Assembly: GCA_015183035.1 (NCBI GenBank)
Contig: JACZZP010000016.1
Location: 1,860,001 to 1,924,000 of the forward strand
DNA length: 64,000 nt
Origin: Meloidogyne chitwoodi
Lineage: Eukaryota > Nematoda > Chromadorea > Rhabditida > Meloidogynidae
Direction: 5' to 3'
Shown: piece by piece, positions 1 to 11,533 of the stretch
Position numbering within the stretch: the first letter of the stretch is position 1
How the letters are laid out: each line of letters begins with the position of its first letter
Translations under genes and position numbers: made by a program
Notes under the pieces: model-generated
Databases searched by the model: none
Told to the model about the DNA's origin: nothing
The model's input: the letters and a program-made list of their open reading frames with translations, nothing else

Positions 1-8
1 ATTGAAAT

Positions 9-2744
9 ATGAATAAAGTTAACCCCTATTGTTTTTCACTTTTAAAATATTTATTTATTACAATCGCAACATTTATTTCATTTATTAATGCACAAAAGGA
101 TTGTTCTTCAGCGCCGACATCTGCGCTAAGAATTGTTTGTGAACAATTACATCGTTGGGATAAAAGTTCTCGGGTATATTATATTATTTAAATTAATTTT
201 TAAATAAAATTTATTTTATTTTAAAAATTAACTTTTGTAGAAGGCGTCAGTAGTAATGGCTGCATTAGCTGGAGAAGTTGCACAAGTTGCCCCAACTGCT
301 TATCAATGCATGGACATTGGCTGTTTGTGTAATTACTTGGGTGGTATGTTTTAATAAAGTTATTTATTTATTTTATAAATTAATTTAAAATTGTAAATAT
401 GTATTAAGGTAATGGCCAAACTGGAACAAACATTTGTTCGTTACCGACTTTAAGAAAATCAATTCGTAAAGAATATCGAATGTTGTCTGATTATGAAAGG
501 GCTAAATTTGTTATTTAATTATAATTTAAAATAAAATTATTTTTATTTTTTTGCAGCATTCTGCACTTAAAGGAATTAAAGCAAATGGAGAATATGACAG
601 AATTGCTAAAACTCACTCACAATTTGCAACTTCAGGAAGTGCCCACAGCGGACCAGGATTTTTACCTTGGCACAGGGAATTCGTCAAACGATTCGAAATT
701 GCCCTTAAGAAAATTGATCCGACTGTAGCCCTTCCTTATTGGGATTCGACATTAGATGGGGCATTGCCAACACCTAAAGACTCTGCTTTGTTTTCTAATG
801 ATGTAAAAAAATTAAAATAAATTTTTAAAAAGCGCATCCTTTAATTTTAATATTAAAAAATAAAATAAAATTTTAAGTTTATGGGAACAACAAATGCTAA
901 AGGAAATTTGACAGGAGGAGATTTTGCTGGATGGAAAACAATAGAAGTAAATTAATTTTTAAATTAATTATTAAATTAATTTTTACAGGGAAGGGCAAAC
1001 GTTCTTAGAAAAGTAGGAGCAGATGGAAATTGTTTTAGGAAGAGAGAGTAAAATTTTTTTTAAATTAAATTAATTTTTATTTCAAGCATTCAATGGCTTC
1101 TGCAGCAAACAAATATTGACTTGGTTCTCAGTTTTTCTGCTCCACAAGCTGTTTGTTGTTTTTTTAATATTTTTTTATTAATTTTTAAGGGATGTACTGC
1201 TCAAACTAGCTTCGATGCTTTGGAGGTAAAAAAAAATTTTTTTAATTAATTAATTAATTTAAAGTACACCCACGGCAATGTTCACATGTTTGTTGGGGGT
1301 GATATGGCTGACCAGTCAACTTCTGCAAATGATCCAATATTTTTTGTGCATCACAGCTTTGTGGATATGGTTAGAGAGAAATAATTTTTTTTAATTAATA
1401 TAAAAAAATTATTTAAATAAAAGTTTCAAGTCTTTCTTATTTTAAAGCTTTGGGAATTATGGCGTCTTAACAGACAACAAAAAAATAAACGTGAAACAAC
1501 ATACCCTATGGATAGGGAGGTAATAAAATAAATTTAAATAAATTTAAAAAAAAAATTTAAAAATAAAATTTAAAGAATTGTTCAGCCCCTCAACACTTTG
1601 CCTCAGCTAGGATGCATCCTTTTGGTGTAAAAAAGAAATTTTTTATTAAAAAAGAAAATTTTAAATATTAAGCCGTTGAATAATATTGACGGTCTAAGTA
1701 ATAAATACACTGATAATATGTATGAATATGCTCCACGTCCAACATGCTCATTAGGGCGAAATTGTGGATCTAAGTTTGTAAAAATTAAAAAATAAAATTT
1801 AATTAAAATTAATTAAATTTATGATGGTTATTCTGTGATCGATCTCATCAAACTCCCCGTTGTGCTGCAAAAATTAAAATTGGTGGAAATTGTAAAGGAT
1901 TTACTAGAGGAGAAGATGTTTGTGTTAAAGGACGATGCAAGGGAGGAATATGCGTACAAACTACTGTAAATTTTATTAATTCTGATTTTAATTTACTAAA
2001 ATTCAGTTTTAAAAATACAATAATTCTGATTTTTATTTATTTAAATTCTGATTTAAAAAATACAATAATTCTGATTTTTATTTACTAAAATTCTGATTTA
2101 AAAATACAATAATTCTGATTTTATTTACTAAAATTCTGAAAAATACAATCACAAAAAATCAGAATTAATATATTTTCTGCTTTTTAATTTTTGTACAAAA
2201 ATACAATAACAAGTTTGTAAATTTCTGATTTTAAGCAAACTACTGGCTGTTTTAACGAAAATATTTGCTGTCAAGTAAATTAATAATTAAAATATTTTAA
2301 TTATTTAATTTTATAGTTATGGGGTGCAATGGGTGAATGTCGAAAAAATCAAGCCTGGATGACTCGTAATTGCCGAGTATCTTGTGGAATGTGTTATTCT
2401 GACAATTATGACTATGGAAGTGAAAAAATATATTAAATTTTAATCAATTTTTTTTAAAGCATGTTCTGATTATCATAATAAATGTGGACAATGGGCACGA
2501 AGAGGAGAATGTCGAAAAAATGGTTGGATGTTAGAAAATTGTAAAAGTAGTTGTAATACTTGTGTTTCTTTCTTTCAACTCAGACAGGTAATTAAAATAT
2601 AAATATATTATATTTTAAATATTTTTTATTTAGCTTTGTCGCGGTTCGCGTTTTGGACGCAGAAAGCGTAGCGAACTTTCTTCATTAGGATTTCCACCTT
2701 CAATAGAAATTGATGACGCGGAAGAGATTTTTAACAGAAAATAA
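9..2744 (+). CDS. Secreted tyrosinase with C-terminal ShKT domains
   Basis: Type-3 copper phenol oxidase, probably secreted and acting in cuticle or eggshell cross-linking (role inferred from family). The start at 9 gives a hydrophobic leader ending near SFINAQ. The CuA part lies in the exon at about 556-815, with [14 protein letters not shown] and the LPYWDS signature. CuB is at about 1264-1370, with HGNVH and later [10 protein letters not shown], so the copper histidines look intact. A Cys-rich exon (about 1820-1965) follows, then two ShKT modules (about 2236-2440 and 2460-2590) with GECRKN...C...SC spacing. A basic RRKR stretch precedes the tail, and the stop is TAA at 2742. At least a dozen short introns. 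The intron at 1966-2235 is flanked by a 10-bp direct repeat (see findings). Some internal exon borders between 940 and 1150 are uncertain. Confidence 0.88.
1966..2235 (+). repeat. Repeat-filled tyrosinase intron with 10-bp flanking direct repeat
   Basis: GT at 1966 and AG at 2234-2235. CAAACTACTG occurs at 1957-1966 and again at 2236-2245, exactly over the two splice junctions. The intron body is about three imperfect copies of an AATTCTGATTT-TTATTTACTAAA-type unit followed by AAAATACAAT. The mRNA would carry the duplicated codons Gln-Thr-Thr twice. Confidence 0.75.
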
Positions 2745-2932
2745 TTTAGATTTTTAATTCAAAAACTTAAAATAAATTGTGAAATTCTTCTCGTCATATA
2801 TATAAATTATTTTTCGTAAACTAAAAAAATCCAAAAATATTCATTAACATAAACAAGCAATAATAAATTAAAAAAGCTTTAAAATTTTGTCAAAAATTTA
2901 TTTAATTTAACCTTTAACTTTCTTAAACTTTT

Positions 2933-3521
2933 CTAAGCATCTTTAGCCTCATCACCAAATTTGGATTTAATGGCAGACTTCTTTGCATCTTCAAATATAA
3001 TATTGTCAATATAAGAGTTGCAAGGATAACACCAAACAGAAAAGTCCGCAAAACTTAAAGCCAATGGATGATTTGTCTCTTCAGTATGAGCCAAAGCATG
3101 ACCTTCTACATAACGAGAACAATAAACCTGAAAATGTCCTATAATTTTGTGTTTGAAGGAAAGAAATTCTCAAAAGAATTTCTCTAATTTCAGCAAATTA
3201 AAATCCCGAAAGGAAATTACAATTAGATTTTGATAAACTCAAAAAAATAAATAAAAAATAAAACCTCAAAGCATTTGAGACACACCCAATTCTCCCCAGT
3301 CTTGGAACATTTAATGCAAGAAGCATTAGTGTTTAATCCATCAGCCGGCACTTTGCTATCCTACAAAACAGAAAAATATTAAAAAAGAAATCAAAAAACA
3401 ATTTCATTTCAACTTTATATTTACATACAGAAAGTTGTTCCAAATGTGGACAAGTCTTAAGTGGTGACACAGCAAACAATTCCTTTGGCTCATCTTCTGC
3501 AGGATCAGGAACTAAAGCCAT
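2933..3521 (-). CDS. Stand-alone ZnF-UBP (ubiquitin-binding) protein, HDAC6-type
   Basis: Three exons (about 3428-3521, 3265-3361, 2933-3128) encode about 125 residues that are almost entirely one ZnF-UBP domain. It runs from CPHLEQLS through CIKCSKTGENWVCLKC and VYCSRYVEGHALAH to HPLALSFADFSVWCYPCNSY. The zinc Cys/His set and the VWCYPC segment match the remembered C-terminal finger of HDAC6, which binds the free C-terminus of ubiquitin. No deacetylase or protease domain is present. The ATG lies behind an acceptor-like TTTTTTTAG, suggesting trans-splicing, and the stop is TAG. Divergent from the TRMT10C gene. Family assignment is firm; the cellular role of such a short protein is unknown. 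Confidence 0.82.
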
Positions 3522-4008
3522 TCTTTTTGTTTTAAGCAAAATATATCTAAAAAAATAAAATGTTAAACTAAAAACAAATAAAACTGAAAACAAAAAATAA
3601 AGAAATTGATTTTCTCAAAAAATAAAAAATTTTGAAAGCTTGAGGATCTTTCTTCAAAGAAAATAAAATGCCAATTTAACCAATTTAAGGAACAAATTTA
3701 AAATAGTGTTAGACTCTGAATTTCTTTTCAAGTTTTCTTTTTACTATTTTTCTTTTATTTACACTATTTTTTATTTTCTTTTCTCTCCTTTTCGTACAAA
3801 CTCTTTTTAAATTGCGTTTTTCGTGTCGGACATTTCGTGCCACGAAATTACACGACATTTCGTCCCAACAGCAAAAAATCGTAGGCTCGTACGAACGAAA
3901 TGTAGTTTTTTTTCGTAGATACGAAATGTCGTGCAATTTGTTCGACGAAATGTACAGGAGCCGTTTATTTAGACTTGCTTTTTAAATCTTTTTTTTAAAT
4001 TTAAGAAA
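3522..4008. repeat. Intergenic promoter region with imperfect inverted repeat
   Basis: Gap between two divergent genes. An inverted pair, ACATTTCGT...CGACATTTCGT at about 3829-3862 and ACGAAATGTCG...ACGAAATGT at about 3919-3952, could fold into a hairpin of roughly 125 bases. Several further ACGAAATG copies lie between. It resembles a small non-autonomous inverted-repeat element. No coding signal was accepted here. Confidence 0.55.
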
Positions 4009-6587
4009 ATGCTTATTAATTTAAATAAATTTTTATTTCGTTCTATCCGTTTTTGTTCTTCTTCAATTGCTGCAACTACAGGAACTAATTTAACATATCC
4101 AAGTAAAGAGTTTTTAAATCGATTTTCTAAGCAAAGAATATCTAATTTAATTGAAGAAATTGAGGTTTATTTTTATAAATTGATTTTTTCTTTAAATATT
4201 TTTAAAAAAAGGTTATTTATAAATTTGCTGATTATGTTCCAACTCATTTAACTGATGATAATTGGCAAAAATTGATGGATGCAACTAGTATTTTAGAACG
4301 TGAAGAATTTCTTTTTCAGCTTTCTAATAATGAATTTGCTATAAAGGTTTTTTGGATTTTTTTATAAATTGTAAGAGACCTAAAGCTTTGCAAATTTTTT
4401 AACCTGTTTTTGAATTTTTTATTTTAAAAATTCTAAGAATATTTCTTTAACTTTTTATTTTCCAAAAATTTTGGAAAAAATCAAATTAAATTTTTTTTTT
4501 AATTTTAGAAGAGCGATGAAAAAATTGCAGAAATGAGAATTAAACGAAAAGAGGTTTTTATTTTAATTTTAAAATTAAAAATAAATATATTTATTTAGAT
4601 TTTCAACAAGAATAAACAACTTTTTGAAACTGGATCAGTAGTTTATGGATCAACTTTTTATAGACTTTTTGGAGATGAATATTTTCATTCTTCAAAATTT
4701 GTTGGTATTTATTTAAATTTTTAATTTATTTTTTAAATTTTAAAATATTATAAAAAGATCGTGTTTCTCTTATTTACGGATCCCGTTGTTGCCAAAATGC
4801 TTTTTTGAATGAATTTCTTCCTAAAATATTAATTGATTGTCGTCATCTTTATCAATTACATGTAAAACATTTGAATGTTTCTGTTTGGTTTGTTTCTTTA
4901 TTTTTTAAAAATAAATTTAAATAATATTTTAGCCGAATTCAAGCAATAAATGATTACAATATGTTAAGTGATTATCCATTACCTATTTCTTTAGTTAATT
5001 TTTTTTCAAGTGAAGCTGTTGGTCATTCTATAAAAAAGTTTTTTTATTTAATTTAAATTAATTTAAAATAAATTTAAAAGACATTTTCATTTTTTATTTG
5101 GTCCTCCAACTGTTGTTGATGCTTGTGAAACTGATATTCCTGCTGAAGTTATAAAGTCTTCTTTGTATTCAAAATTGGATGATTTTTTGGATAAAGAAGA
5201 GAAAGTAGAGGTTTTCTTTTTTTAATTTATTTATTTTTAAATTAATTCCCAATGAACTTCTTTTATTTTTTAAATTTTGAGGGAGTGTTCTTTAAAGGCC
5301 CCAGTACGGATTAAGGCTTTTTTTTATTTAAAAAATTAAATTTTAAAAAATAAAAAAATTATTTAGATGATTAAAAACAAAGAAAATAGTATTTATAAAT
5401 ACCAACCAAATCCATTTATACCTGAAATAACTACTAAAAGTATTTTAGATGTTTGTAAAAAAGATGGAATTAATAAAGGTTTAATTTTAAAAAAATTTAA
5501 AAAAAAATTTACTTAACAGAAGAAATTGCTTTTATAAGCAACAGTGCTAGTCAATATTTACCTGATGATGCTGAAATTATAAGAAAAAGATTTAAGGCTT
5601 TTGTCTTTTCTCCTTTAGAAGATAAATTTAATGTTAGACATAGGCCAAGGTTTTTTTAATTTTATAAATTAAGTAAATAAATATTAAATTATATTTATTA
5701 AGTGATGTTTTGGTGTAGTTGGTTAATCCCTTGTTTCTATAAATTAATTGGAAAGGTTCGATTCCTTTCAATGTTATTTGATTTATTTTTATGTAAAAAC
5801 GATGTAATAATTTCTTTATTATTTTACTTTTTGTTTAAAAAAAATTTTGAACATCCTTTTTGTTATTTTAAATATTTTAAAATTTATTTGTGCATTTAAT
5901 TTATTTAATTTTATTTTTTTTAAAGTTATTTTGCTCCAAATGAACAACTTCAAGTTTACAGACTTCCTTTAGAAAAATATTTGGGGTATTTAACAAAAAT
6001 TTTTTCAACATTAAAGATTTTAAATAATTAAAGTTTTCGTCCACCAACATTTCAAAGTCCTCATTTTGCTATAGAATTATTAAAAGCAATATATTCTGGA
6101 CGTACAGAAAATTGGAATTGGGCTATTGATAATAGAACACCTACTTTGAGAATACAAGTTTTTTTTTAAATTAATTTTTTTAATCAGAAAAATTAATTTT
6201 TTAATTTAAAGGATATGTATAGTGTTCCAAATCCTTGGTCAAACTCTAAAAGTGATGAAACAACTTTTGCAAAAATTAAAGATATAAGAGAAGAAAAATT
6301 AAAGGTTTATTTTTAAATAAATTATAAAATTATTTTTTAATTTATTTATTAAAGTTAATTGAAGAAACTTTAAAAAAACAAAGATTTAATAATTTAAAAA
6401 TTAATAATAATAATAAGAATCAACAACAAAACCAAAAATTAATGACTCAAGCAATGACTAAACAAAGAAATTTTAATAGAAAATATTCTCGTCAGGTTAA
6501 TAAATAAAATAATTTTTAAATAATTTAAAAATTTTTTAGGAAAGATTCTTTAGAAGACAAGAAGAAACTAAATTAAAAATGGTATAA
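4009..6587 (+). CDS. TRMT10C: Mitochondrial RNase P subunit / tRNA m1R9 methyltransferase TRMT10C (MRPP1)
   Basis: Homologue of MRPP1, which methylates position 9 of mitochondrial tRNAs and is part of protein-only RNase P. The N-terminus (MLINLNKFLFRSIRFCSSS) is basic and Ser-rich like a mitochondrial presequence. VPTHLTDDNWQKLMDATS aligns with the remembered human VPEHITEEELKTLMECVS. The methyltransferase part follows: ISNSASQYLPDD, FSPLEDKF (Asp in the place of the catalytic Asp of human FVDKS), LPLEKYL and GRTENWNWAI. A Lys/Asn/Gln-rich tail follows. About a dozen short introns; one (about 5655-5925) contains a tRNA-like relic. The last codons are uncertain: reading through ends at 6587, while splicing at ATG|GTATAA would end near 6641. 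Confidence 0.8.
5704..5776 (+). pseudogene. tRNA-like relic in TRMT10C intron
   Basis: A-box-like TGGTGTAGTTGG and B-box GGTTCGATTCC are about 40 bases apart. The T arm pairs well (AAAGG/CCTTT), but the acceptor arm pairs only with wobbles and the anticodon arm is poor. Reads as a degenerate tRNA or a tRNA-derived element. Confidence 0.5.
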
Positions 6588-6730
6588 TTATTTAAATATT
6601 TTTTTTTTAATTTTTAATTATTAATTTTTTAAGAAAGAATGACTGGGATGGAAGAGAAGAAATTGTTTTTTTATTTTTATTTGCCTTAAATAAGTGAAAT
6701 AAAGTTTGTTTTATTTTAAGTTTGTTGAAG

Positions 6731-6806
6731 TAGTCTGTGGCTTAGTTGGTAACATCTCCGATTTTATAATTGATAGTTGTAAGTTCGAGTCCCATTGTTG
6801 GTTAAT
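6731..6806 (+). pseudogene. tRNA-like relic
   Basis: TGGCTTAGTTGG fits the A box and AGTTCGAGTCCC the B box. Acceptor and T stems are mostly mispaired, so it is unlikely to be a functional tRNA. Confidence 0.45.
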
Positions 6807-6996
6807 TATTTATATTGTTTCTTCACTGCCCAATTTTCCTAGCACGAGTTATTCTTTACTTTAAATATTCCAAATAAAAAAAATCAAATTTATTTTATTC
6901 AAAAATAATTTAAAATTATTATATCAAAAATTAAATAAAATTGTGTTCAAAAATTAAATAAAAAAATAATTTCAAAAATATGAGGGAGAGTGTGCG

Positions 6997-7201
6997 CCGA
7001 CATTTGCGGCCGAGACATTTGCGGACTGGACATTGATAACAAAAAATTACCAATACTCGATACTTAATGGTCATGGGCCTTCAAAAAGATCAAATTATTT
7101 CCATTCAGAGATTCATAAAGATTTTTCAAAATTTTTTTTTTTTGTTAATTTTTTTTTATTTTTGTAGAAATTTTTTACAGTCATTGGTCCGCAAATGTCG
7201 G
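6997..7201. repeat. Inverted-repeat (MITE-like) element
   Basis: CCGACATTTGCGG at 6997-7009 is the perfect reverse complement of CCGCAAATGTCGG at 7189-7201. A second ACATTTGCGGAC follows the left arm. GC content of the ends stands out from the surroundings. No transposase is encoded. Confidence 0.6.
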
Positions 7202-7636
7202 GTAGCCGGGGAGAGATTGGGTAAAAGATTTTCACAAAAAGAAGAGTTTTTACATAAAAATCACAAAGATGGGTAATATTTTGAATAAAATAGAATAAAA
7301 ATGGAAAAACAATGTAAAAAGAGAGAGAGAGATTATTCTTTTAGTTTTTACAACAAATGGCACCAGTTAAAATTAATTATATAAATGGGGAAGATATTAA
7401 AGGGAAGGATATTAATTTAGACACTCTCACTTAATATATATTTAAGTTTTACTTAGATCCATTCGATAGTTTTGTATTAAAAAATATTTTCTTTTAACCT
7501 TAAGTATATTTTAAGTGATAGCTCATTTTATATTTTGGCAGCAATTTTAAAAAAAAATATTTGGCAATACTAATTAATTATTTAAATAACCTAAAATTAA
7601 ATTAAATTCTGCTAATCAGAATTTAATTTAATTTTA

Positions 7637-10600
7637 TCATTTTTGACCAAAAAAATTCCCAATATCTGTTGTTGTATTAGCAATACCTGTTGGACTAATT
7701 AATTGAGGATTTACACAGGTTGGGGTTGTGAAGAATGGAAGTGATGATCTATAAGAACAATTAGATACTGGAACTTGTATTGACGTCTAAAATTAAATAT
7801 TTTTATAATTTTGTTTAGTAAAGGTAATAAAATATTAAATTTGTTTTTTGGCAATTTAAAAAAATTTTTTTGAATTTCTTTTTCAAAAAATTATTCATCA
7901 CAAATATTAAAAAATTAAATTAAAAATTTGCTATAATAATACATTATTATGTCCAGTAGCAGAAGAAAGTGCAGCTGAAGCAAATTGTTCAAAGGGATGA
8001 TAATGATGATGATGAATATTAATAGAATTTGAACAAAAAATTTGTGAAGGCATTTGTTGTTGATTATTATTTGTATTAAAAGGGACAATTGAATGATGAG
8101 AATTTAATAAATTTGAAGATTCAATTAAAGAAGATATTTCATTATTATGATCATTAATTATTATTGGTGGAGTAGTTACAGAATTAATAAGCTAAATAAT
8201 TTAAAAAAAAATTTTTTTTGACCCTTTTTAAACTAAAAAAACAAAAAAATCCGTTTATAAGTACACCTACTTATAACGAAAGTCACCTTATTTTACTCTT
8301 ATTTTTACCCTAAAAATTAAAATGTTTCTTACACTATTAGAAAATTCTGATTCTGATTGTTGTTCACATTTTGTTTCATTTAAAATCATTAAATTAGAAG
8401 AATTATTATTTATTATTTGTTGTTGTTGTATTGCTATCATTTTCTTTGATTTAATTCCTAATTTTCTATTTCTTTGTTGGATTTGATCTTTTTTCATATT
8501 TATTGGTCTAGGCAGCTAAATAATAAAATTAATTTTTAATTTTATTATTTTAATTTTTTTTACATTATGTAATTTATAATAAAGTCCACAAGCATTACAA
8601 ACAGGCTCTTGACGCTGATTTCGACGCCAAAGTGTTGTTACATTTGTTCTACAATTTGAACAAATCACTCCAGTCCTTTTTTGTGTTGTCTGTTTGTTTA
8701 AACATAATTTTTAAGCGAAAATACATTTTTAAATTAAAATACAAAAATCAGAATTTTTAAAAAACTAAATCAGAATTAAATTAAAACATAAAAATCAGAA
8801 TTTTATTCAAACATAAAACTTGAAAAAATACAAGTTTTGTATTTTAAAACTTGTTTATTCTGATTTGCATTTTTTCTAGTTTTATTAAAAAAACATTTTA
8901 CATAAACTGTATTTTTCTTTAAAACCAAAATTTTCTTTTTCTTTGTTTTAGCGCGCCTTTACCGCTACATATATATTTACCACAGTATATTTTTGTTTTT
9001 ATCAGATCAACAGAAAAATTGTTTTTATTTTTTTGTTACCCTTTTAAGACTCGATCAAAATATCACCCGCGTTTTCCCACAAAACAATTAACTTTAAAAG
9101 AATCTAAGCTGTGTCGCTATTTTACTCTTTTAGTCATCACTCATCCTTTTTTTCTCCTTCAAATTTTTTTTCTTGTGTTGCCAAGTCCAAAACTTCCGTA
9201 AGAGAATTTTCTTTTTATTTTATACCGACAAATAAATATATAATATTATAATAATCAAAAAATACCCACAAAACCTCTTATTTTTTACTTTTGCCTTTCA
9301 CTAATATTTTCCCCAAAATACAAAAACTATATTTAATGGGGCAGAAAATTGTAAGTTTTTTTAAATAAAAGGATGAAATTGAGAAAACACAAAGTTTATA
9401 TAAATAATTATTTTTTGGGCTAGTTTGATTGTTATTATATAAAAATTCTGATTTAAAAATGTTTACAAAATATATTTTTAAACATTTTGATTCTATAAAA
9501 TTCTGATTTTTTAAAAACATAGTTTTAATATTCTTATTTTAAAAAAAAATTCTGATTTTTAATTTTGCAAAATTCTGATTTAAGAAAATTCTATTCTGTA
9601 TTTTTAAATTTCCCAAAATTCTGATTTTTATTTTCAAATTCTGATTTTCTTTTTAATCTTTCTCTTACCTGTCGTTTCTTAGGTTTCTCAAGTGGTCTTT
9701 GTTGCCCAGAATTCATTCTTTGATAAAGACCACAAGCATTGCATAAATAATGCCCCTGTGAATCACGACGCCATAATGGAGTTTGAGTGACCCCGCAATT
9801 GACACATTGACGATTTTCCAAGTCAATTTGACCTAAAATTTTGAAAATTAAATTATTTCTATTATTTTTAGAATAAAATAAAATTTAATAAAAAATTATC
9901 TCAACTTACTCGATTTTTTAATTTTATTTGTTGTTCCTTTAAAAGGTAAACAACGTTTTGAAGAAAAATTTTTATTATTTTTTTGTTCACAAAAATTATT
10001 ATTATTATTATCATTATTAGAAAATTGAAAAGAATTATTATTTTGTTGAATTTGTGGTAATTGAATATCTTCTTCTGAAGAAGATTCTGATGTTGATGGT
10101 TGTTGTAGTGAAGTAGTAGGAATATATTCTTTGATAAAAACACTTGAAAAAAATATAAAATAATTTTTTAAATTATATAAAAATTTGTATAATTTAATTA
10201 TTAACTTCCTTTATTAGTTAAAAAAAAGATAAATTATTTAGACATTAAAAAAAAGATTTTTCTACAAGGGGGACAGTTTGGGCGCGTGAGTAAAAAAAGT
10301 GACAAATTGATAATATTAAATTTTAAAATTTTTTTATAAAATTGTCTCACAGTCTATTCTATCTATTTTAAAAATTTCAAATTTTTTGATTCAACAGGTA
10401 TAATAAAAAATAAGCAAAAATACTTATCTCAAGTCATTTTTAATTAAAAAAAGATATATTTCTAATTTATAAAATTAATATTCTCTCACTTTGGTTCAAC
10501 AATAGCTACTCTAATATTATTATTATTATCAGTTCCTTCAATAATTCCTCTATTATCCCCTTCATATTGTAATTGAGGTGAAATTGTATTATTTAAAAAA

Positions 10601-11533
10601 TTCTGATGGCAATTTAAAGAATTTCCATAATAACCATAATTATCACTATTTAAATAATAATTTGTAGTAGGAAGACAATTTGTTGTTGAATTATTTGTAG
10701 TAGCAATATTAGTAGTAGTTGTAGAAGGAAGGGGCAATGAGGGTAGTGTGGAGGGAACAACAGGGTAACCAGAATAAAAATTATTTTGATTTAAATGGTT
10801 TGTAGATAAAGTAGTTGAAGTATTGGGAATAGTAAATGATGATGTGTTTGTATTGCTTAAGGCATCTATTCCATGTGTTAATAATTGAGTACTAATATCT
10901 GGTACACCTAAACCATTGTACCACATAAATGCTAAAAAGTGAAAAAATGTTTTAAATAATATATATTTTATAATAAAATTAAATTATATTAAAAAGAAGT
11001 GTATTCAAGTAGAAGGTATCTTACTAGTAGAGGTAGAGGGACAAGGAGGGTAGTGTGAAAGGAACAAACTTTTTCCAAAATGTATTATTATTGTGATAGA
11101 AAAAGGTCTTAAGATTCAAAAACAGTGGGGAATGATTATTTTAGTAACCTGGGCCAAACTAAAAGTAAAAGAATTAAAATTATCATTTTCGATAAAACTA
11201 AAAAATTATTTTTATTAAAAATACAAACGATAATCTAATGCTCGTATTATGTCTGGATGCTGTTGATTATAATAAAAATGTTCGTAAAGTGATTGAGGGG
11301 GTTGTTGGTGCTTAATTTAAATTATATTAAATTAAAAATATTAAATTAATTAATTTAAATTTAATTTTTTTTATTAAAATTTAATTTTTTATTACCTCAT
11401 TATTTAAAGCAATATTATTATTTTCATTATTATCTCTTTTAATCTCTTCATTTATTGTCATATCTCTCATTGAACCATTGACAGACATTAATGCATTTTG
11501 ATTTATTATATCAAATTTAAATTCATTGCTCAT
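7637..11533 (-). CDS. elt-1: Two-finger GATA transcription factor, ELT-1 type
   Basis: About nine exons, from ATG at 11533 ([12 protein letters not shown]) to TGA at 7637. The first finger (about 9669-9836) reads [15 protein letters not shown]...CNACGLY followed by the basic PKKRQ tail. The second (about 8570-8692) reads [15 protein letters not shown]...[12 protein letters not shown]. The next exon starts [19 protein letters not shown], matching the conserved tail after the second finger of C. elegans ELT-1 (epidermal fate factor; family knowledge). Both CX2C-X17-CX2C fingers are complete. Flanking regions are rich in Asn, Gln and Ser. The first internal exon (about 11240-11310, [16 protein letters not shown]) has less certain borders. 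The gene lies below a long gene-free stretch that may hold its control elements. Confidence 0.9.

Larger units (their letters stand above)
6588..7636. other. Intergenic region with tRNA-like relic and inverted-repeat element
   Basis: No gene recognised between TRMT10C and the GATA gene, which converge here. It holds a tRNA-like relic (6731-6806), an inverted-repeat element (6997-7201), a short GA run near 7320, and otherwise AT-rich sequence. Open frames here are short and lack domain similarity. Confidence 0.6.

Noticed and set aside
3709..3936. 75-codon minus frame
   Set aside because: Falls on the inverted repeat and is a by-product of Lys/Arg-rich translation of it.
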